From the NCBI RefSeq assembly GCF_000237925.1, contig NW_017386105.1, positions 1-64,000 of the forward strand: a DNA stretch of 64,000 bases, in the 5' to 3' direction. Shown here in pieces: positions 46,503 to 57,426 of this stretch. How positions within the stretch are numbered: the stretch's first letter is position 1; the number at the start of each line of letters is the position of its first letter. The position numbers and the translations under genes are program-made. The stretch is from Schistosoma mansoni (Eukaryota; Platyhelminthes; Trematoda; Strigeidida; Schistosomatidae). The notes below the pieces were generated by a model. That model was not told the origin of the DNA. It ran no database searches and saw only the letters and a program-made list of their open reading frames with translations.

Positions 46503-46828
46503 TGTAGCTGTAAATAATTCCCCAAAATCAATAGCTCATTAAGTGTTCGACATTGGATGCTGACTACGTTGTTTAAGTGGACTTGTTTAGCTGAAGGCTT
46601 TCGGTCATGCATCCGCACCAGATCACGTTTCAACACGGCGTGGGACACAGCTCCTACGTTTCATTAGCCAACTTATAGAAAAGGTCCTCGATATATTGGT
46701 AACGAATCAAATATATCTTTCCTGCCTCTTCTCGTCTGACTTCTGATTTCTATCTGACTGGGAACGATCGAATATAGAAGGTGCTACTGGTAGCTAGTTG
46801 TAAAACTAGAACATCCGTTGCATCATCA
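46503..46828 (+). repeat. 5' LTR of the Boudicca-like element
   Basis: 326 nt, TGTAGCTGTA to TTGCATCATCA. Identical in my reading to 49903-50228. Confidence 0.92.
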
Positions 46829-46829
46829 T

Positions 46830-46849
46830 TGGTGAGACCGACGTGATCT
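46830..46849 (+). promoter_or_regulatory. tRNA-Trp-type primer binding site
   Basis: TGGTGAGACCGACGTGAT lies one base after the 5' LTR. It matches the complement of the animal tRNA-Trp 3' end except for about two bases, as far as I recall that sequence. Confidence 0.6.
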
Positions 46850-47007
46850 GGTACACCAAGTCAATATACTGTGAGTCTGTTCCATTTTGGAATATTATTA
46901 TTCATTGTTATTCTTTATTTGAATTTTATATATTGTGATATACTTTTTTCGCGAATTTTTTTTCTCGGATATATTTTAATTAGACATTTTTCGTTATCTA
47001 TATTACT

Positions 47008-47766
47008 ATGACGGAACACTCTCCCAAGGTTCTTAAGTTTAAGTCTATTCCCCCTATTTCGATTCAGTTAACGCCATTTTGGCCCGACAATATCGAGTCC
47101 TGGTTCTGCTATGCAGAAGCCGATTTTTGCATGCACGGAATCACGGACTCGTGCACACGTTTCCTCGCGGTAGTTAAGGCGTTACCGCGCGAGTTTAACA
47201 GGTACGTAACACCTAGTATGTTTACTAGTGATGTTCCCGAACCTTACGAAACGCTTAAGCTTTCGATTTTAAAACGAGGAGACCTAACTGATCGACAACG
47301 GTTAGACCAACTCCTCAACAATATCGACTTGCAACATGGTTCTGCGACGGACATGTTGCTTAGAATGAGAGAAGTCATCGGCCAACGAACTTTCAATGAT
47401 GGCCTATTTAGACAACTTTTCTTGTCTAAACTCCCTCAACAGGTGCAGGCAGTGCTTGTTTCATTTCAAAACAATGCCATAGATGAACTAGCTGCATCTG
47501 CCGATCGAATCTTGGAAATCACCAAATTTTCTAAGGCCGAGGTTTTTTCCATCAAGGAAAAACCCCAATCGACCCCGACTGACATGGCCGAACTATGTCA
47601 CACGCTTACAAGATATCTTAGAGTTCGTAATGACCGTAGTCGGTCAAAATCCTCACGTAGGAGCGTTTCACGTAAGAGATCTGTCTCTCGAACACAGCCG
47701 TCTGTTATACGTCACAGATGTGACGACGAAAGTTCGCTACCTCGTCGACACTGGCGCAGAAGTTAG
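47008..47766 (+). pseudogene. gag of the Boudicca-like element
   Basis: 252 codons. The capsid-like region (about residues 20-180) includes FWPDNIESWFCYAEADF and FNDGLFRQLFLSKLP, with the layout seen in CsRn1-clade Gag. A basic Arg/Ser tail follows. The reading frame overlaps the pol frame by about 140 nt, consistent with the ribosomal frameshifting used by related elements. Fossil by context, since the element as a whole is incomplete. Confidence 0.82.
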
Positions 47767-49900
47767 CGTTCTTCCAGCAAATCCCGACGACAGACTTCGC
47801 GAGTCTGTTTTAAGTTTACAGGCGGCAAACGGAAAGCCGATCGCTACTTACGGTAAAAGGTACGTCTACCTTAACGTGGGTTTACGCAAACCCATACACT
47901 GGATTTTCGTGGTTGCAGATGTCTCCATGCCAATCATTGGTATAGACCTGTTACAACACCACAACCTACTCATCGACACACGCTCACGAAGGTTGATAGA
48001 CGGAAACACTAAGTTATCCGTTTGCGTAACTCCTTGTTCTGGTTGCAAGTTATCCCCAGTCACGATTAAGCACGCCATAGACCCTTTGTACCAATCAGTA
48101 CTCGACAAATACCCCGGGATATACCAATCGCAACCGAAATTACCTTGTGTAACCAGCAATGTTACACATCACATCTCGACTACAGGACCACCTGTATTTT
48201 CGAAAGCTCGAAGACTCGCTCCCGAGAAGCTTAGGTTAGCTAAAAACGAATTCGACCACATGATGGACCTAGGGATAATTCGACCATCGAATAGTCCATG
48301 GGCATCCCCATTGCACATGGTCCCTAAAAAGGACAGCAATGATTGGCGGCCAACTGGTGATTATCGGCGTCTGAATGCTAAAACCATTCCCGATCGGTAC
48401 CCGCTGCCTCATATTCACGATTTGACAGCTACCTTGAAAGGTACAACTGTCTTTTCGAAAATCGACTTGGTTAAAGCTTATAACCAAATACCGATGGCAC
48501 CTGACGACATTCCTAAAACCGCCATCATCACTCCTTTCGGTCTTTACGAATTCCTACGAATGCCTTTTGGTTTAAGAAATGCGGCTCAAACCTTCCAAAG
48601 GTTTGTCGACGATGTCTCCCGAGGTCTCAACTTCGTACATGCGTATGTTGATGACTGTCTAATAGCAAGTTCAGACAGAGAATCGCATCTCAAGCATCTG
48701 GACATTGTTTTCGATCGACTCCAAAGGCATGGCATTACTGTCAACATTCAGAAATGCCAAATCGGGACTAACTCCTTAGACTTCTTAGGACACACTATTG
48801 ATGCCCAAGGCATCCGACCCCTTAGGAGCAAAGTGGCGGCCATTCTGGATTACCCAGAACCGAACACGATCAAGCACTTACGAACTTTTAACGGACTTGT
48901 AAGTTTCTATAGACGGTTCATACCTAAATGCGCATCCCTTATGAAACCGTTAACCGATCAGCTTCGCGGAAATGCAAAATCAATTAGTCTAGACGACATT
49001 GCTCGAAAAGCATTCTCCACAGTTAAGGAACACATCGCTAAAGCAACCCTGCTTGCTCATCAGGACACTCAGGCGCCCATTAGTATCGCAGTAGACGCAT
49101 CCGACTCAGCAATCGGAGGAGTCTTACAACAATGGGTTAACAACTCATGGCAACCTTTAGGATTTTTCTCCAGACGGTTGCTAGAAGCGGAATCTAGGTA
49201 CAGCACGTTCGGTAGGGAACTCCTAGCTATGTATTGTGCTATACGGCATTTTCAACATTCCATCGAAGGAAGAGAATTCACGCTTTTTACCGATCACAAA
49301 CCTCTTACCTTCTCTTTAAGTTCATCTTCAGATAAGTACTCACCGCGAGAGTCTCGACAACTCGACTACATTTCGCAGTTTACTTCAGACATACAACACA
49401 TTTCTGGAGCTAACAATGTAGTCGCAGACGCCTTGTCTCTAATTAGCTCCTTGAACAGTTTCCAAGGAATCGACCTTCTTAAACTCGCTCAGCTTCAAAA
49501 AGAAGACATTGATCTTCAGCATGAGTTATCCTCGACAACTCTTAAACTAAGTATTAGGCAGATGGGAACAGGTAAGGAAACCTTACTCTGTGACACATCT
49601 ACAGGTAGGGATCGTCCAATTGTACCAAAACATTATCGCCGCAACGTCTTCAATACGTTGCACAATCTTTCTCATCCAGGTGCTCGTGCAACAGTCAAAC
49701 TTATAGCTGAACGCTTTTGCTGGCCTGGCATGAATAAAGACGTGAGGGAGTGGGCACGCTCTTGTGTTAGCTGTCAGAAAGATAAGGTCGTAAGACACAA
49801 CAAGCTATCAGAAGAGTGTTTACCAACGACAAACTCGTTGGGTTTAAACTTCTGGCTGGTCACGTCTCAGGGGCATCACTACCTCACTAGGGGGGAGTGA
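47630..49900 (+). pseudogene. pol of the Boudicca-like element
   Basis: An open frame of 756 codons with protease, RT, RNase H and the H-x-H/C-x2-C integrase front ([19 protein letters not shown]). RT residues include [14 protein letters not shown] and YVDDCLI. The catalytic integrase core is not among the parts I recognise. Confidence 0.85.
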
Positions 49901-49902
49901 TC

Positions 49903-50228
49903 TGTAGCTGTAAATAATTCCCCAAAATCAATAGCTCATTAAGTGTTCGACATTGGATGCTGACTACGTTGTTTAAGTGGACTTGTTTAGCTGAAGGCTT
50001 TCGGTCATGCATCCGCACCAGATCACGTTTCAACACGGCGTGGGACACAGCTCCTACGTTTCATTAGCCAACTTATAGAAAAGGTCCTCGATATATTGGT
50101 AACGAATCAAATATATCTTTCCTGCCTCTTCTCGTCTGACTTCTGATTTCTATCTGACTGGGAACGATCGAATATAGAAGGTGCTACTGGTAGCTAGTTG
50201 TAAAACTAGAACATCCGTTGCATCATCA
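49903..50228 (+). repeat. 3' LTR of the Boudicca-like element
   Basis: 326 nt, identical in my reading to the 5' LTR, which implies an insertion too recent to have gathered differences. Confidence 0.92.
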
Positions 50229-50631
50229 ATATCCTATTCAATCAGCTTTTAGAAGGATATTCCAGAATCCCTATGTGTACTTTCCCTGTTGGACAAATGC
50301 TAATAACCCCCCGTGTGCGGATTGGATAACTATAATGATGTTTTTGTTTTTACTAAAAACCATAAATATCTGACAGTTTTGTACCATAATTGACACTGTT
50401 TGGAATAAAATTCCTTCCACTTGTCAAGGCATTTGAAAACGAGGTTTGTATGCGTAACAGCCTATTAACTTTGATACTACATCTTCAAAACCAAAGTAAA
50501 ATTATCATGATTACTTTCTTCTTCGTTCTTTAAATCACTTCCCTTTCCCATGTGTAACTGAAAGGAATGACAACTATGGCGAAAATGACTTTAAAGTCGA
50601 CACTGAAGTATCGGCCTTGAAGCGAATTACT

Positions 50632-50975
50632 ACAAATTTAACAGTTGTATCCCCTAATGAACGCTTAACAGCTTTAGTCCAATACACTTACAACATGGAA
50701 ATATAATGTTTGCTCGTTCACTCCTAAAGAAAAGCAATGGTTTGTAGTATGTGCAAAGGTGGGTGATGAGATCAGTTCGTGGACTCAAACTGAAGTCTTA
50801 TGAGAAAGACTCCAAAACATTTTATTATTATCATTTAGGATATAGGCGACTCAGAGATGGTCTTGTAATGACTTGCAGCAGGCTGAGAAACACTTCATAT
50901 CCTCTAAAATTCCTAGTTAAGTTCGGTTTCAGCTCGACCTGTGAAGTAAGTAGTTTGGGATTGAGGTTACAACAT
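50632..50975 (+). repeat. Uninterrupted, inverted copy of the LINE-like repeat
   Basis: Carries the whole ~340-bp unit without the Gypsy insertion; AGTG occurs once at the equivalent site. The frame from 50751 encodes MQRWVMRSVRGLKLKSYEKD and so on. It continues beyond 50975 into unrelated sequence with no recognised function. Confidence 0.75.
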
Positions 50976-51534
50976 GATAAGCTGGACTGGGAGTACAATT
51001 TTCATTCTTTGGGAGTAGTGAAGTCATGCGACTGCCCATTGACTGTGGTGGTCTATGCAATTACTTAGGAGTCCTTCAAGGGAAAGCGTGGTGATTAATT
51101 AAGGACTCGTAATGGTTTAAGGTAACAAGTTACTAGCACCTCTTTTACTTCTGATTGTTTCATGTACCTATACCCCTGACTAGTTGTGTCGGTAATCCAT
51201 TAGCATCTCCCTAAATGAACGCTTTTTATTCCGCTCATGTCCAAATGAAACATCTAACTAGCGTGCTGGTCGTTACTTTTTTTGTCAGTCACAATATAAA
51301 ACATACCTTCCCATCACCAAGAGTATTCTGCTTACACCAATAGTCTCATTATGAGGGGTAATTCTCTTTTTCTGGTAAACAAAGTTTGAAAGTTAAAAGG
51401 TCTGAAGAGCTGATACATTTTCTTGCAACTTCATTCTCAATGAAAGAGTAAATATTTGAGGTTTATATTCAAAGTCATACTAAGATACATCAAGCCAATA
51501 ATGTTTGAGATCCAAATTGTCTTTTCATTGAACA
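50976..51534. other. Upstream flank of SPT2
   Basis: No gene recognised. The SPT2 promoter should lie here or further left. A TTTCAG at 51535-51540, 27 nt before the start codon, is a candidate acceptor for a 5' UTR intron or spliced leader. Confidence 0.45.
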
Positions 51535-51566
51535 TTTCAGGGTCAAGAGGATACGCGTTACGTTTG

Positions 51567-51626
51567 ATGGATTTTCGAGAGGTGTTGGCTTTGGCAAAGA
51601 AAAAGCAGTCTAAACATGATAATGAG
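51567..51626 (+). CDS. SPT2: SPT2 coding exon 1
   Basis: Twenty codons, [20 protein letters not shown], ending at a GT donor at 51627. Without splicing, the frame continues into sequence with no SPT2 similarity. Removing 51627-51661 restores a Glu/Lys-rich helix in frame. Confidence 0.85.
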
Positions 51627-54600
51627 GTAGTCCTCGCTCAATTCATTCTTGAAAGTTTAAGGTTAAACGTATTGAAGAACAGGCAAAACAACGTGAACTC
51701 GAGAAGAAAAAGCAAATGGAGATTGCAGACAAATTGAACCGCAAGTTTACAAAACCTAATCTTTTGACCAACAATAATGTAAAGGTCCAGAATCATAGTG
51801 ACGTTACTACGTCTCTTTCTTTGGCGACCACAGTCAATGTTTCCACAGTAAGATCTAAAACATTTAGTTCAAACACAAGTACAGTGTGCAAACCTGAAAA
51901 AGCAACAGTCTGTAAAGATACAAGGGATGAAAACGGTAAAGTAGCCAATAAGCCATTACAAAACACCGTTTTATCATACCCTTCAAAGTCCAACTCCAAA
52001 AAAAGTGACGGAATGCAGTCAAAGCCCAACCGCATTTCTTTTACAGAAATGATGGAACTGGCTAAGAAAAATGTGCACCGAACTTTGGACAGAAAAAGAC
52101 CGTTTGATGATCTTATTCCTTGTGCTGTTGATTCCAAATATAGAAAGTTAGACTCTAATCCCATTGATAGTTCTAAACCTACACTTACCACTTCAAAAGA
52201 CGTTACCAAAACTAAGTCACAATTAGCGTCAAACTTATCAGAATCTTCGAAGGCTTCCCAAAAGTTAGAGTTACCAAAGCTTTCTCAATCTGTTGGTTCG
52301 AACGGTCTTAGTAAAACTGGCCACAAAAGTGTAATGGAAAAAGTTGTTCGACATCTTGAAAAAAGCCACCGAGTTCCCTACGATTCGCACCAGAAGAATA
52401 GTCATTCTATTGAACGTACTACTTGTGTAAGCCGTTCTGCAACGTTACAAGAGATCAAAGCGAAATCCCCAGAGCTACCCAAGACATCAAAAGTCCATCT
52501 TCCCAAAGAAAGTAAACCACCACCTAAAAATTCCACCAATTCAAAGTTGGTTTCCTTTAATGTGAACAATAAGAAGTCAGTAGTCGCACAAGCTCCCAAA
52601 ACAGCAGCTTTCCAAGCTTTCAGTAATGTAAAAATTCCTTTATCTAAAACTGCCCCTACTTCAAATAAGGAAGGTATAAAAAACCTTAACAAGAACAGTA
52701 ATAGCATTAACCAAAAATTGAAAGAAAATCCTCAGTCTAGGAATGTTGATAACAGAACCGAAAGAAGAGGTATAGCTGCACAGTTAGGTGTTAACTTCCA
52801 GTCTCAAAATAGCACCAATATGTCTGCTTCCGATTCTGCTGAAGAAGATGAATATATGAGCGATGACAGTTTCATAGATGATAGTGAAGCACTCCAATCA
52901 AGGGAGTACGCTCGAGTCGTTCGTGACATTCATCGTGCTCTGAAGTTTGATCCCCGGAAGTACAAGGATGTCAATCCTTATGAAGATCTACGTTGTATGG
53001 AGGCAAAATACTGTGATATAGAAAAAGAAGAACGTAGGAGGTAAGCCGTTACATGTGTAGTGTTTTGCGTAAATTAGTTTCATTGTATAGTTATCATAAA
53101 CAAGCAGGCAGAGTTAACAACGATCTCTGATGGCAGTCACATTTATTCCTCATGAATTCTCATTGTCACCATTTTCTATAGATTTACCGACAGAGGTGAT
53201 GACTGCGGGTTATCAAAATAAAGACCAAAGTTTGGGAAATTACTGGTCAGGAAGCAGGTCTTATGTTGCTTATGGCTGACTGACTTGGTTCGAAGCTTAG
53301 GGCTACCACCTTTATCTAATAGTCAGCTTTGGATGTCGTGGTGAACCTGCGGAGCCATATTGGCTAGGACATTTGCTCTCTAAGGTCGTACAGTGGCATG
53401 TGGTTAGGTTGAACGGTGTCAAATGAAAAGCAGCAAATTAGGAGCAGAAAGCAAACATGTAAGAAAATGCAAAAACGTCGTCTGCGACAAGCCTCATGTA
53501 TTTGCCACTTGGGCTCTATAATCGCCCTCCCACTTATTTAAGACCACTGATAACTCGGTTTTATTTTGACGTGCCTCATGGAAAAGTATTTTTCCATGCT
53601 ACTAACGGTATTCGATACTTTATATCTTTTATTCCACGAATTTATTGAAGTCATTTTCTATGGCTGTTCTTATTTACTATCCCTGATTCTATGGCTACTT
53701 TGGTATTCATCTTGATAACATCATATTACTGCTGATATCGTACGACAGGTTCTTCGATTATCATTAGCTTATTTGATTTATATGATTGAGCATCAACTAT
53801 TCTCTATAAATATCCAGAGTATTCCATTACTGTAAACTGTTCTGTACGTTATTCGTTCACGTATTTTAGTCACCTTTCGTTGTATTACTGATACTATGTC
53901 CACTTAAGCGTACACGCTTTTGTACAGTATCTTGCATTGTTTTTTCCTTTATCAAGATTATCAACTAGTGAGTTAAAGACAAGTACATGCAATTTGTGGT
54001 CAAGATTTATCTCTAAAATCACTATGAATAAATTTGTAATGACTGTCATTGCATAGGATCAAAAAACCAGCAACATACTACCCAAATTGTATTCCATCAA
54101 ACATATTCTTAATCAACCATCGTTATCATATTTATGGCGTATATGCTACCCGAAGAAAGACTTTCTATACTGAGTATACCTATGACGTTGTCCTACTGTG
54201 CGACGGTACACAAACTCTTTGAATCGCACTTATGCCTCTTACCCCTCACGGAACATAGAATGCCAATAAGGGATCAACTAACTCTTAACAGTTTTGTTTT
54301 CCAGTTGTTGCCAAGTGCTATTCACTCTTTTGATGTCTGCCCCCCAATCTCTGCACCATATGTTCTTTGGTTTCTCTGCTTTCCGTTTAGACTTAAAATT
54401 CTAACTTCGGGCTTGATTTTCATAAAGTATCTCCAATCTACCTCTACAATTTCTTCCTAATCTCCTCCTCAACTAGAAACTGGTAGGTTACTGCTGATGG
54501 TCCTTGGCCAATGAATCTGGAATATCTTGCGTAAACTGTTACAAAATATCCATACATTTTTGATGGTTGTTATAGTCCTTGAAATTTCAACCCTGTACAG

Positions 54601-56391
54601 TAGAACTGTTTCAATGTTTGTATTGAAAATTCTGGCTTCAGTGTTAGCCAACAGTTCTTTTGAGTTCCAGATATTCTTCGATTCTAGGGATTCTGCTGTT
54701 TCATTAATCTGTGCTTTCATATCTACATCAGATTCCCCTTCTTTGTTAACGATACTACCCATGAAAGTGAAATCTTCTACCTCTTCCAGTGCTCTATCAG
54801 CAAGTCCGATCTGATTGGTGCTCATTGTATTATTTTGTAGGATCTTGTTTTTGCCCTTGTGAATGTTGAGGCTTCTGCTAGATTGTCCGCCTTCTCCTGC
54901 ATTTGTTGCTGTGCATAGGATGAAAGGGCTTTTAGTGGATTACTGTCGAGATAATTCCCAAAGCTTTGTATATCACTCGTCCTTATTACCGTTATAAGAT
55001 AACTTCCAACGGTGCATAAATTTCAGAGGACAATACGAAGTGTTGACAACGGTTTATTTTTGTATGGTGCAAACCACTTAGCTACAAGCACATAAAACGA
55101 ATACGAGCAGAAATGCGAACTATATATAGACGGCTCATAGTGCATAAAAATTTGCTAATGCATAGCAGTGGTTGATCGTAGATTCTCTGTGGTACACTTA
55201 CTTACGCCTGTTACCCCTCGTCGAGGAGCATAGGCCGCTCACCAGCATTCTCCATCTAACTCTGTCCTGAGCCTTCCTTTCCAGTTCTTTCCAGTTAAAC
55301 TTCATCCTTTTCATATCTACTTCTATTTCCCGGCGTAGTGTGTTCTTTGGCCTTCCTCTTTTCCGCTTCCCTTCCGAATTCCAAGTTAGGGATTGAGTCG
55401 TAATGCACATTGGTGATTTTCTTAATGTATGTCCGATCCACTTCCAACGTCTTTCCCTAATTTCCTCTTCAGCTGGAAGCTGGTTTGTCCTCTCCCATAA
55501 AACGCTGTTGCTGATAGTATCCGGCCAATGGATGTTGAGTATTTTGCGTAGACAACTATTTATAAATACTTGTACCTTCCTGATGATGGTCGTAGTAGTT
55601 CTCCACGTTTCAGCTCCATACAGTAGGACTGTCTTGACGTTCGTATTAAAGATTCTGACTTTGAAATTGGTTGAGAGTTGTTTTGAGTTCCATATGTTCT
55701 TCAATTGTAGAAATGCTGCCCTTGCTTTGCCAATCCTCGCCTTTACATCTGCATCCGATCCTCCTTGTTTATCAACGGTGCTCCCCAGGTACTTGGATGT
55801 TTCCACCTCTTCCAGAGTTTCGCCATCAAGTGTGATTGGGTCGGCGTTCTCCGTGTTGTATTTGAGAATCTTGCTTTTTCGTTTGTGAATGTGGAGGCCT
55901 ATCGATGCAGAGGCTGCTGCTACATTTGCTGTCTTCATCTGCATTTGTTCGGTGGTACACTTACAGATGATTAATTCTTCCACCAATGTTTCAGATGAAA
56001 TCTAAAGCGTACGGATTTCATGAAACTTTATCATATCACTTCAAAAGAGAAATGTCGGTTATTGTGCTTAGGCTTACTATTTCGATGTATGAAATATGGG
56101 GCTAAGAGGAAATTGTTCATGAATGTCAAACTGCTAATAAATAGTCTTCAGACAAATAGACGTCCAATAAAAACAACAATAGAACAACTGACGAGCCAGA
56201 TTTCCCCCATTTTTTAAATATAAAAAGACGACTTTTATAGGATTTATTTTAAGAAGTATATGTTCTCAATTTTTTGTAGTGCACGTTTGGCAGCTCTAGA
56301 AGATAATGAAGAACTGATCCGTGATATGATGCGACGAAAGGAGAAAATGGTGAAAAGAAGGCAGCAACTTCTAGGCAGTGATAATGATTGA
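51567..56391 (+). CDS. SPT2: SPT2-type histone chaperone, three coding exons
   Basis: Joining 51567-51626, 51662-53040 and 56280-56391 gives 1551 nt and 516 residues. SPT2 proteins bind histone H3-H4 and act in transcription through chromatin. The N-terminus [10 protein letters not shown] is the family hallmark. Next comes a Lys/Glu-rich coiled segment (about residues 21-50), then a long Ser/Lys-rich disordered middle. The C-terminal SPT2 domain (about 410-512) starts with an acidic [10 protein letters not shown] patch and contains [17 protein letters not shown] and a basic helix ending [12 protein letters not shown]. The start at 51567 fits the family; the in-frame ATG at 51456 does not. A TTTCAG at 51535-51540 could be a 5' UTR or trans-splice acceptor. 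Intron 1 is only 35 nt; intron 2 is 3.2 kb with two LINE tails and an LTR remnant. Confidence 0.88.
51627..51661 (+). other. 35-nt micro-intron of the SPT2 gene
   Basis: Begins GTAGTC and ends TTTAAG. Tiny introns of roughly 30-40 nt near the 5' end of genes are a known feature of schistosomes. The intron falls exactly between codons (phase 0). Confidence 0.8.
51662..53040 (+). CDS. SPT2: SPT2 coding exon 2
   Basis: Encodes residues 21-479 and two bases of Ser480: coiled basic segment, low-complexity middle and most of the SPT2 domain. The donor GTAAGC is at 53041. The frame would otherwise stop one codon later, which supports splicing. Confidence 0.9.
53041..54229. other. SPT2 intron 2, proximal part
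   Basis: No feature recognised. Confidence 0.5.
54230..54950 (-). mobile_element. Decayed RTE LINE 3' fragment in SPT2 intron 2
   Basis: Minus-strand frames contain [27 protein letters not shown] (given in parts: [13 protein letters not shown], then DVDMKAQI), [12 protein letters not shown] and [13 protein letters not shown]. These parallel the better copy at 55196-55990. Stops and frame changes are frequent. Antisense to the host gene. Confidence 0.72.
54960..55190 (-). repeat. Partial LTR relic of the 527-bp-LTR family
   Basis: The segment near 54995-55070 on the minus strand (ACACTTCGTATTG, TTTATGCACCGTT, TATAACGGTAAT) parallels the 3' part of the LTR at 39322. It sits between two RTE fragments. 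Edges are uncertain. Confidence 0.5.
55196..55990 (-). mobile_element. RTE LINE RT C-terminal fragment in SPT2 intron 2
   Basis: A 262-codon frame with no stop. It starts just after the YADD region ([20 protein letters not shown]) and runs through [60 protein letters not shown] and [15 protein letters not shown] to the terminal SSTRGNRRK. The catalytic part of RT is absent (5' truncation). It is a different subfamily from the element at 16505-20707. Being open, it could be mistaken for a host gene. Confidence 0.85.
56280..56391 (+). CDS. SPT2: SPT2 coding exon 3
   Basis: Encodes the last 37 residues, [20 protein letters not shown] and a basic tail, ending at TGA. The acceptor is TTTTTTGTAG. 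The charged helix completes the family's C-terminal domain. Confidence 0.88.
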
Positions 56392-56778
56392 TTTTGCATT
56401 TTTCTTTCTAATTCAGGTTTACCGTTGTCTTTCTGTTAAATATGCGTGTTATTTCTGTTGTACAACTGTAATTTATTGTCTGTTAAACACCAGAGAAATT
56501 GTTTGTTTGAAATGTTATTTCATTTCTTTTTACCCGACAAGGTAGCAATTATATATATGACATTATGTGGGTAAATCGTTATGAGTTTTCATAAAATTCA
56601 ATCGTACCACCAGAGAGTAAACGAAATCCCAATAAGGAAAGAAGTATTAGTGCTAAATGAATGAAATATCATTCGTAAACTAATTCATGGTGCACCTGTG
56701 ACTTTTCAAGTCACTTTTTTCCAAATATTGCCGACAGTTATGTGTTTATCATATTTCATATCGCGCTTAAAGTTTGCA

Positions 56779-56784
56779 AATAAA
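56779..56784 (+). terminator. Candidate polyadenylation signal of SPT2
   Basis: AATAAA about 390 nt past the stop codon, with another near 56833. Between 56392 and 56778 I see no further gene, so this would be 3' UTR. Confidence 0.35.
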
Positions 56785-56897
56785 TGAATCCACTGGTCAA
56801 AGACTTCAGCATACCTAATCATGCATAATGATAATAAACAGAAGTATTCGGATTCGGCATGTTAACTAGTGATTCTCAGGATTGTTAAATCTGTACT

Positions 56898-57426
56898 CTG
56901 ATACAAATTATACACCAGAATACCTTCAAATGTGCTCACAGATTTCTCTGACTTGAATACTGGTCCATATANNNNNNNNNNNNNNNNNNNNNNNNNNNNN
57001 NNNNNNNNNNNNNNNNNNNNNNNNNNNNNNNNNNNNNNNNNNNNNNNNNNNNNNNNNNNNNNNNNNNNNNNNNNNNNNNNNNNNNNNNNNNNNNNNNNNN
57101 NNNNNNNNNNNNNNNNNNNNNNNNNNNNNNNNNNNNNNNNNNNNNNNNNNNNNNNNNNNNNNNNNNNNNNNAACACGGTTGCAATCGAAACACTCCTGCG
57201 CTCCGACAGCGTCTAGAAATAAGCCTGGTCCAATATAGATTTTGTGAACGATTGTCAGATTGTGACATTCGTGTTTTACTCGGTTAACAGTTTATAGTGA
57301 TGTGCTATCTCTCCGTACCTAGCCGGCATCAAGAAAGGATTCGTGAATTCATACTGCGGTCCAGTAGTCAATTCAGAGAAATTTGTGAGCACATTTGAAG
57401 GTATTCTATTGTGTAATATGTATCAG
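56898..57426. repeat. Inverted repeat spanning the second assembly gap
   Basis: Arm 56898-56970 and arm 57351-57426 are inverted copies of ~75 nt (shared core GAATACCTTCAAATGTGCTCA, 20 of whose bases are GAATACCTTCAAATGTGCTC), roughly 80-85% alike by eye. The ~380 nt between them includes 200 N. This could be a palindrome, a foldback or terminal inverted repeats of a DNA element. No transposase is visible. Confidence 0.7.
56972..57171. other. Assembly gap (200 N)
   Basis: A run of 200 N between inverted-repeat arms, so the break is plausibly caused by secondary structure or a repeat. Confidence 0.98.

Larger units (their letters stand above)
46503..50228 (+). mobile_element. Very young Boudicca-like (CsRn1-clade) LTR element
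   Basis: 3.7 kb with two 326-bp LTRs that look identical by eye, flanked by ATAT (46499-46502, 50229-50232). A primer site TGGTGAGACCGACGTGAT follows the 5' LTR and is close to the complement of tRNA-Trp, the primer known for CsRn1-clade elements. Parts: gag, then pol in an overlapping frame with protease ([11 protein letters not shown]), RT (AYVDDCLIA), RNase H ([10 protein letters not shown]) and only the zinc-binding front of integrase. A GGGGGGAG tract precedes the 3' LTR. It is incomplete and so not autonomous. LTR length is close to what I recall for Boudicca of S. mansoni (inference). Confidence 0.9.

Noticed and set aside
51456-51566. Upstream in-frame ATG as the SPT2 start
   Set aside because: The encoded residues are hydrophobic and unlike the family, which begins MDFRE. 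A TTTCAG acceptor-like site also lies between the two ATGs.
55403-55888. 161-codon plus-strand ORF in SPT2 intron 2
   Set aside because: It is antisense to the RTE LINE fragment, whose minus-strand frame carries clear RT C-terminal motifs.
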